From positions 1 through 26,178 of the forward strand of contig CAYSPU010000053.1 of assembly GCA_964432995.1 (NCBI GenBank): a stretch of 26,178 bases of DNA, in the 5' to 3' direction. The translations under genes and the position numbers were made by a program. The stretch is from CAYSPU01 sp964432995 (GTDB lineage: Bacteria; Verrucomicrobiota; Verrucomicrobiia; Limisphaerales; JAHDYP01). The notes under the pieces are model-generated. The model saw only the letters and a list, made by a program, of their open reading frames with translations. It had not been told where the DNA came from and made no database searches. The first letter of the stretch is position 1, and each line of letters starts with the position of its first letter. Below are positions 22,501 to 26,178 of this stretch, piece after piece.

Positions 22501-23652
22501 GCACAGAAGATGGAGTCGGTCGGCCGCCTGGCTGCCGGGGTGGCCCATGACTTCAACAACATGCTGACCATCATCCAGGGATATGTGGGTTTGCTCCAGG
22601 CGTTGTTGGAGGACTATGACGCGGTGACGGAACCGCTGCAGCAGATTGCCTGTGCCTCGGACCGTGCCGCGAACCTCACCCGGCAACTGCTGATGTTCAG
22701 CCGCCGGCAGTTGCTGGAACCTCAGGTTCTCAACCTCAACGACGTGATCCGGAACTTGTCCAAGATGCTGCAGCGCATGCTGGGCGAGGATATCGCGCTC
22801 GAGTGCGCGTTGGCGGATCAACTGCCGGCGCTCCTTGCCGACCCGGGCATGCTCGAGCAGGTCATGATGAACCTCGCGGTGAATGCGCGCGATGCCATGC
22901 CGAAAGGGGGACAGCTCTGCATCCGCACCGAAGCGCTCACCGTGGAAGCCTCGCATCTCCGGGACAACCCGCAGGGGCGCGTCGGGGATTTCGTCTGTTT
23001 GTCCGTGATCGACACCGGGTGCGGGATGGACCCCGGGGTGCTCAGCCGCATTTTCGAGCCGTTCTACACCACCAAGGAGGTGGGGAAAGGAACCGGCCTC
23101 GGTCTGGCCACCGTGTATGGCATCGTCCAGCAGCACCATGGCTGGCTCGAGGTCCAGAGCGACGTTGGCAGGGGCACGGCGTTTCGCGTCTATCTGCCGG
23201 TGCACGCGGGGGCGCCGACCGAAGCAGCGCGATCCACGGGCATGGCCGTGACCGCCGTCGGCCAGGGGACAGTGCTGCTCGTCGAGGCCGAACCCGCCCT
23301 TCGCGGCCTGGCGAGTCGCGTCCTGGAAAAGTCCGGCTACCGCGTGTTGCAGGCGCGGTCCGGACCGGAAGCCTTGGATATCTGGCGCCAACACGGGGAA
23401 CGCATCGACCTCCTGCTGACCGATATGGTCATGCCGGAGGGGATCGACGGACGGGAGCTGGCGGACCGGTTGACGGCGGAGAAGCCAACGCTGAAGGTGG
23501 TCTACACCAGCGGTTACAGCCCTGAAGCGGTGGCCAAAGGACATCGGTTCGAACGCGCCAACTTCCTCCCGAAGCCCTACAGCCCGGCGGCACTCACGCA
23601 AACCGTGGCCACCTGCCTGGGACGGGTTTCGATCGGCCAAATCCTGAACTGA
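19546..23652 (+). CDS. Hybrid sensor histidine kinase with periplasmic OB-fold-like repeats
   Basis: A 1368-residue membrane kinase. GAGG lies 5 bases before ATG 19546; ATG 19588 is an alternative start. One hydrophobic segment near residues 45-62 and another near 697-716 (MTFTLASLLALVGLAWVV) enclose a large periplasmic region. That region holds about six modules of similar pattern, each starting like WVQVSGVVRSV, RRVRVQGVVTL or WIEVQGRVRSA and containing one or two aromatic/Gly strands, as in OB-folds. Cytoplasmic PAS domains lie at about 739-860 and 863-990. The DHp box GVAHDFNNML has H1001 as phosphate acceptor. The ATPase shows N1109/N1113, DTGCGM (1156-1161), FEPFYTTK and GKGTGLGL (1180-1187). 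A C-terminal receiver (about 1240-1360) has D1293 and K1343, but VEAE (1246-1249) replaces the usual VEDE. Signal and output are unknown; no separate response regulator is adjacent. Confidence 0.9.
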   Translation: MLRAVGLGGSSRLAMDGVIWQKLLNLTLRCLGLPPRGGWHRTVLACLFLPLLTAANVAAWSAAGAGEGPRAAPGTIADGLEEGAWIEVQGRVRSARESQGRLLLTVATGGRRLEVVVGALLGGQWARWEGAKVRARGVVHQPEAGSALGNGPVLLVGSAQELILEAAAVDPFQVPLLGSSGTDGSGHSESPVRVYGAVVASEGTGRGFCLEAEGVRYTVQPLREVRVQAGWWVEVAGYLVAGGSTRLLEDAAVRRLGHAPAAGEVPFQPNRIRGGSEESGRTPVLVKAKSVRALSEREAEQAYPIRLRAVVLYHDAGRSLLYVHDGEEGVSVELHGVEVDLRAGQWVNLEGVTGAGSYAPGVRQPRFQVLGQAPMPEPKATTAAELRAGALDSQWVQVSGVVRSVGYQDGRVLLDLAVPTGRLRAVVPDQQYQPVPRYLTDAEVRLDGVCGTRHNRRGQLTDVTLYVPDLGRVEVTSEPGNGADALEIQPIASLLRFDPEANHGRRVRVQGVVTLRRPGGVLWLQEENHGVRVFASRLEGVTEGDRADVVGFPAPGGATPVLECAEVKSLGRGKTPAAVPVTMLDIAKGLARGEMYDARLVTLEARLIETAPTPDGRLYHLQQGKDRFIQAHVARRGDGTSLPAPQPGSMLRLTGVCTVEADESDRIRSLSLELRDVADCVVLESPGWWTAQRLGMTFTLASLLALVGLAWVVTLQRRVRQQTRLIRERLEAQTAVERQFRLFLQNVPGAAFIKDRAGRYLFANNAWERQFAKPRTDWYGRTDADFWSEDVAQQFAESDRVALESERTVVKVLSGRGSDGEMRYWMAYKFAMNDAQGGRVLGGILLDITEQHRAGEALRQSQGLLAKAFHASPAAMTLSTRADGRVMNANESFVALVEGTHEEVVGRSWSELGIWEEEAVRERLASQAARGVEVRDIECRLRTRSGKARTVLASVETIELGEEPCLLWILHDETERQQLEAQLRQAQKMESVGRLAAGVAHDFNNMLTIIQGYVGLLQALLEDYDAVTEPLQQIACASDRAANLTRQLLMFSRRQLLEPQVLNLNDVIRNLSKMLQRMLGEDIALECALADQLPALLADPGMLEQVMMNLAVNARDAMPKGGQLCIRTEALTVEASHLRDNPQGRVGDFVCLSVIDTGCGMDPGVLSRIFEPFYTTKEVGKGTGLGLATVYGIVQQHHGWLEVQSDVGRGTAFRVYLPVHAGAPTEAARSTGMAVTAVGQGTVLLVEAEPALRGLASRVLEKSGYRVLQARSGPEALDIWRQHGERIDLLLTDMVMPEGIDGRELADRLTAEKPTLKVVYTSGYSPEAVAKGHRFERANFLPKPYSPAALTQTVATCLGRVSIGQILN

Positions 23653-23813
23653 AGTCCGATCGCCACTTCTGAGCCACTTCTGTGCTTGCGGCGGGCGGCG
23701 CTTCCGGAGAAGGTCCGGCGGTCACAGTGCCGCCCGTTGACGGTGCATCCCGGGGATCAACCCCGGCCGCGTTCGCGAGAAAGGTGGTGAACGACGTCCC
23801 TTGGCGCAGCCCT
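23653..23813. other. Short spacer between kinase and oxidoreductase genes
   Basis: The frame of the oxidoreductase is open from 23682, but the extra 44 residues (MLAAGGASGEGPAV...) show no family similarity and are low-complexity. I therefore treat them as noncoding. Only a short duplication (CCACTTCTGAG/CCACTTCTGTG near 23665-23682) was noted. Confidence 0.5.
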
Positions 23814-24413
23814 ATGAATGTATCAGTTCTCCTTGCTCACCCCGCCCCCGGGAGCTTCAACCATGCTATTGCTGACACCGTGGTGTCGACCCTTCGCGAG
23901 ATGGGCCACTCGGTTCGTTTTCATGATCTGTATGCTGAGCGGTTTGATCCCCTGACAACCGCCGGTGAACTGGCACGGGATGCCGCCCTGCCGCCGCTCG
24001 TCGACCAGCACTGTCGGGAGATGGATGGCGCGGAAGGCTTGGTCATCGTCCATCCCAACTGGTGGAGTGCGCCGCCGGCAATCCTCCGCGGATGGGTGGA
24101 CCGGGTGTTGCGCGCGGGGCGCGCCTACCGTTTTGTGCCGGACGGTCAGGGCGGCGCTCGGTGTGAGGGTTTGCTGCCAGTCCGGGTGGGCGTGGTGTTC
24201 AACACGTCCAACACGCCGCAGGAGAAAGAAATGCAGCTCTACGGCGACCCGCTGGAAACCCACTGGATCAAGGTTGTCTTTGGGCTCTGCGGGGTCCGCC
24301 ATACATACCGTCGCAACTTCTCCTCGGTCATCCTCAGCACCCTGGAGGAAAGGGTGGGATGGCTGGAGGAAGTGCGTGCGACCGTGCGCCAGCAGTTTCA
24401 GTTTCCCGAATGA
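23814..24413 (+). CDS. Flavodoxin-fold NAD(P)H-dependent oxidoreductase
   Basis: A 199-residue protein starting at ATG 23814 (MNVSVLLAHPAPGSFNHAIA), which opens directly with the first beta strand and FMN phosphate loop typical of the Flavodoxin_2 family (MdaB, KefF and NQO1 relatives). Further family marks are MGHSVRFHDLYAERFDP, LVIVHPNWWSAPPAILRGWV and DRVLRAGRAYRF, then VGVVFNTSNTP and LYGDPLETHWIKVVFGLCGV. Such enzymes reduce quinones or other electrophiles with NAD(P)H through bound FMN or FAD. Length is typical (180-210). The substrate cannot be told. It is an independent unit between the kinase gene and rpsO, and no strong Shine-Dalgarno is seen. Confidence 0.88.
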   Translation: MNVSVLLAHPAPGSFNHAIADTVVSTLREMGHSVRFHDLYAERFDPLTTAGELARDAALPPLVDQHCREMDGAEGLVIVHPNWWSAPPAILRGWVDRVLRAGRAYRFVPDGQGGARCEGLLPVRVGVVFNTSNTPQEKEMQLYGDPLETHWIKVVFGLCGVRHTYRRNFSSVILSTLEERVGWLEEVRATVRQQFQFPE

Positions 24414-24427
24414 TGCGGGGAAATTCC

Positions 24428-24456
24428 TTTACAGTCCACTGGGGCGCCCGTAGAGT
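24428..24456 (+). promoter_or_regulatory. Possible sigma-70 promoter of rpsO-pnp
   Basis: TTTACA (24428-24433) is separated by 17 bases from TAGAGT (24451-24456). These match the -35 consensus in 5 of 6 positions and the -10 in 4 of 6. The placement, about 50 bases before the rpsO start, is reasonable. It is a pattern match only. Confidence 0.4.
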
Positions 24457-24507
24457 GCGCGCTTTGAGAGAGTATTAGGATTCGGAAGAGATCGGAGAAG
24501 AGACCGT

Positions 24508-24765
24508 ATGGAAGCTAAAGACAAGACCATCCAGGATTTCCGTGTTCATGAGCGGGATACTGGATCGGCGGATGTGCAGATCGCCCTGTTGACGCAACGA
24601 ATCAATCATTTGACCGAGCACCTGCAGAAGAACAACAAAGACCACAGTTCCAGACGGGGTCTGCTCATGATGGTGGGGCAGCGTCGTCGCCTGCTCGAGT
24701 ATCTGCGGCAGACCGACGCCAGCCGGTATACGGCGGTCACAAAGAAACTGAAGCTGCGCAAGTAG
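24508..24765 (+). CDS. rpsO: 30S ribosomal protein S15
   Basis: The 85-residue protein (MEAKDKTIQDFRVHERDTGS) is slightly shorter than the usual 88-89 aa. It contains the 16S rRNA-binding signature: DTGSADVQIALLTQRINHLTEHLQ, the HSSRRGLLMMVGQRRRLLEYL helix-loop, and a basic C-terminus (KKLKLRK). S15 binds the central domain of 16S rRNA early in 30S assembly. GGAG lies 10 bases before the ATG. The gene is followed 263 bp later by pnp on the same strand, the conserved rpsO-pnp order. Confidence 0.97.
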   Translation: MEAKDKTIQDFRVHERDTGSADVQIALLTQRINHLTEHLQKNNKDHSSRRGLLMMVGQRRRLLEYLRQTDASRYTAVTKKLKLRK

Positions 24766-24797
24766 TTGCGTTGGCCGAATGCGTGATTCTCTTCTCC

Positions 24798-24844
24798 GGT
24801 GCCGGCTTTCGGTGGTCCCGTGACACGGGGCGGTAGCCGGTGCC
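24798..24844 (+). promoter_or_regulatory. Two-tier hairpin after rpsO
   Basis: GGTGCCGGCT (24798-24807) can pair along its whole length with AGCCGGTGCC (24835-24844) if two G-U pairs are allowed. Inside it lies a perfect CCCGTG-A-CACGGG hairpin (24817-24829). It sits 33 bases after the rpsO stop, where E. coli has a partial terminator and processing sites, but no T run follows. A termination or RNA-end-protecting role is possible. Confidence 0.45.
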
Positions 24845-24939
24845 TTCTGACGATTTGAGTGCTGTGGTTCCAGAGTTCGAACGCGAATGGGATCACAGCC
24901 TCGTTAACAACCCTACAATCCTTCGCGTTCCAACCATCC

Positions 24940-25018
24940 GACCCCCGGAGCCACTGGGATATTTCATTCAGCCCCTGGACGCCAGGCGTTGACTGAAATC
25001 TCTCGGGCCTCGGGGGTC
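24940..25018 (+). promoter_or_regulatory. Long hairpin in the pnp leader
   Basis: The left arm (24940-24978, starting GACCCCCG and ending CCTGG) and the right arm (24982-25018, starting CCAGG and ending CGGGGGTC) are largely complementary, with a 3-base loop (ACG) and a few internal mismatches. This gives a stem of roughly 35 bp. It ends 10 bases before the pnp ATG. Long stems of this kind in the E. coli pnp leader are RNase III sites used in PNPase autoregulation; an equivalent role here is inferred. Confidence 0.7.
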
Positions 25019-25028
25019 ACCTGTGACC
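25015..25028 (+). promoter_or_regulatory. Short dyad overlapping the pnp hairpin and touching the start codon
   Basis: GGTCAC-CT-GTGACC is a perfect 6-2-6 dyad ending directly before ATG 25029. Its left half (GGTC) is also the base of the long hairpin's right arm, so the two structures cannot form together. Confidence 0.55.
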
Positions 25029-26178
25029 ATGTCCAATCGAGTCGAAGTCCCTCTGGGGAATCAGTCCATCATCATCGAAACCGGCAAGCTCGCGAAGCAA
25101 GCCGACGGCGCCGTGACCGTTCAACTCGGCGAAACCATCGTGATCGTCGCCGCCGTGGCCGCAACCACGCCCCGCCCCGGCCAGGAGTTCTTTCCGCTCA
25201 CGGTGGATTACCGGGAAAAAGCGGCCGCCGCCGGTCGTTTCCCGGGCGGCTACTTCAAACGCGAAGGTCGCCCCACTGAAAAGGAAATCCTCACCAGCCG
25301 GATGATCGATCGTCCCATCCGCCCCCTCTTCCCCAAGGGCTGGTTCAACGAAGTCCAGGTCCAGAGCATCCTCCTCAGCGCCGATGGCGAGAACGACCCC
25401 GACGTGCTGAGCATGAACGGCGCCTCCGCCGCGCTCATGGTGAGCGATATTCCGTGGGCCGGGCCGCTCGGCGCCGTCCGCGTCGGCCGCGTCCAGGGTC
25501 AGTTCGTCGCCAACCCCACCCACACCCAAATGAAAGAGAGCGATCTCGATCTGGTCTATGTGGGCAGCGAGAAGGAACTGGTGATGTTCGAGGGCTCCGC
25601 CTCCGAAATCAGCGAGACGGATTTCCAGGCCGCGCTGGCCTTCGCCCAGGAGGCCTGCCAGCCCGTCATCCAAGCCCAGAAGGAACTGGCCGCGCAGGTC
25701 GGACGCCCCAAACGCGACATCGCCATCAGCCAAGTGCCGGCTGACATCTTCGCCGAGGCACGGGCCATCGCCGGCGAGAAAATCATCGGCGCCCTGCTCA
25801 CCCCGGGCAAACTGGCGCGCGAAGCCGCCGTTCAGGCGGTCTCCGACGACATGGCAGCCAAACTCACTGAGAAATTCACGGCCGAGAAAGTGACCGAGGC
25901 GGTGGTGAAGGAAGCCTTCTATCACATCCAGAAAGAGGCGGTCCGCTCCCTGATCCTCGACCGCCAGCAACGTTTGGACGCTCGCGGGTTCGACGATGTC
26001 CGCCCCCTCCTCTGCGAGGTGGGACTCCTGCCGCGGGCCCACGGATCCGCCGTGTTTCAACGGGGCGAAACCCAGGCGGTCGTCCTGGCAACGCTCGGCA
26101 CCACCGAGGATTCCCAGGAATTCGACGCCTACACCGGCGGCGCCAGCGAGAAACAGTTCATCCTCCACTACAACTTCC
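25029..26178 (+). CDS. pnp: Polyribonucleotide nucleotidyltransferase (PNPase), truncated by window edge
   Basis: PNPase is a phosphate-dependent 3'-5' exoribonuclease of RNA decay. The visible 383 codons begin MSNRVEVPLGNQSIIIETGK and cover the first RNase PH domain (TVQLGETIVIVAA, FFPLTVDYREKAAAAGRFPG, SRMIDRPIRPLFPKG, LSADGENDPDVLSMNGASAA). They also include the helical linker domain and the start of the second RNase PH domain (LDARGFDDVRPL, GLLPRAHGSAVFQRGETQAV). The remaining part, including KH and S1 domains, lies outside. ATG 25029 gives the normal N-terminus; GTG 25023 is in frame and would add two residues. The leader folds into a long hairpin right up to the start, and no free Shine-Dalgarno is visible. 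It is cotranscribed with rpsO by position. Confidence 0.96.
   Translation, partial: MSNRVEVPLGNQSIIIETGKLAKQADGAVTVQLGETIVIVAAVAATTPRPGQEFFPLTVDYREKAAAAGRFPGGYFKREGRPTEKEILTSRMIDRPIRPLFPKGWFNEVQVQSILLSADGENDPDVLSMNGASAALMVSDIPWAGPLGAVRVGRVQGQFVANPTHTQMKESDLDLVYVGSEKELVMFEGSASEISETDFQAALAFAQEACQPVIQAQKELAAQVGRPKRDIAISQVPADIFAEARAIAGEKIIGALLTPGKLAREAAVQAVSDDMAAKLTEKFTAEKVTEAVVKEAFYHIQKEAVRSLILDRQQRLDARGFDDVRPLLCEVGLLPRAHGSAVFQRGETQAVVLATLGTTEDSQEFDAYTGGASEKQFILHYNF

Noticed and set aside
25017..26168. Minus-strand frame antisense to pnp
   Set aside because: It is a perfect shadow of the conserved PNPase coding sequence.

Overview
The window looks like a piece of a high-GC genome from the Verrucomicrobiota (Limisphaerales or Pedosphaera-type), probably a draft or metagenome assembly. 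The signs are a prepilin with an H-x9-D C-terminus, a GxxExxY nuclease-fold protein, large secreted proteins ending in an FYR-type tail, a GH29 fucosidase, a hybrid kinase with a long periplasmic sensor, and many families of short interspersed repeats. The phylum assignment is inferred from gene style, not from a marker phylogeny.

Layout. 1-746 (-): 3' part-truncated prepilin-like pseudopilin. 1386-2561 (+): Bcr/CflA-type MFS exporter. 2571-3485: GxxExxY gene bracketed by two copies of a terminal-inverted-repeat element; a 100-N assembly gap sits inside the left copy. 3579-7035 (-): 1134-aa secreted protein (lectin-like, Ig-like, two PA14-like domains, one with a nested PA domain) with a clear intrinsic terminator. 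7186-11564: repeat-rich accessory region holding a GH29 alpha-L-fucosidase (-) and a CII-like HTH regulator (+), with repeat copies in opposite orientation on the two sides. 11565-14024 (-): secreted protein of three Ig-like/Calx-beta pairs. 14025-14591: an 8-bp tandem array running into a remnant of a REP-associated (Y1) transposase. 14592-19401 (-): housekeeping block lnt, prfB (with programmed +1 frameshift), trpC (ATGA overlap with prfB), then trpF after 415 bp of repeats. 19546-23652 (+): 1368-aa hybrid histidine kinase with about six periplasmic OB-fold-like modules. 23814-24413 (+): flavodoxin-fold quinone/NAD(P)H oxidoreductase. 24508-26178 (+): rpsO-pnp, with pnp running off the right edge behind a leader that can fold into a long hairpin.

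How the parts relate. The right half is ordinary core genome: translation termination, tryptophan synthesis, lipoprotein maturation, ribosome and RNA decay. The left half is accessory: surface or secreted polysaccharide- and protein-binding proteins, a glycosidase, and at least six short repeat families. The most noteworthy signals are the pnp leader with two mutually exclusive foldings, the GxxExxY gene between copies of a MITE-like element, the nested PA-in-PA14 architecture, the inverted repeats around the fucosidase/regulator pair, and the tandem array fused to a transposase remnant. No tRNA, rRNA or CRISPR array was recognised.
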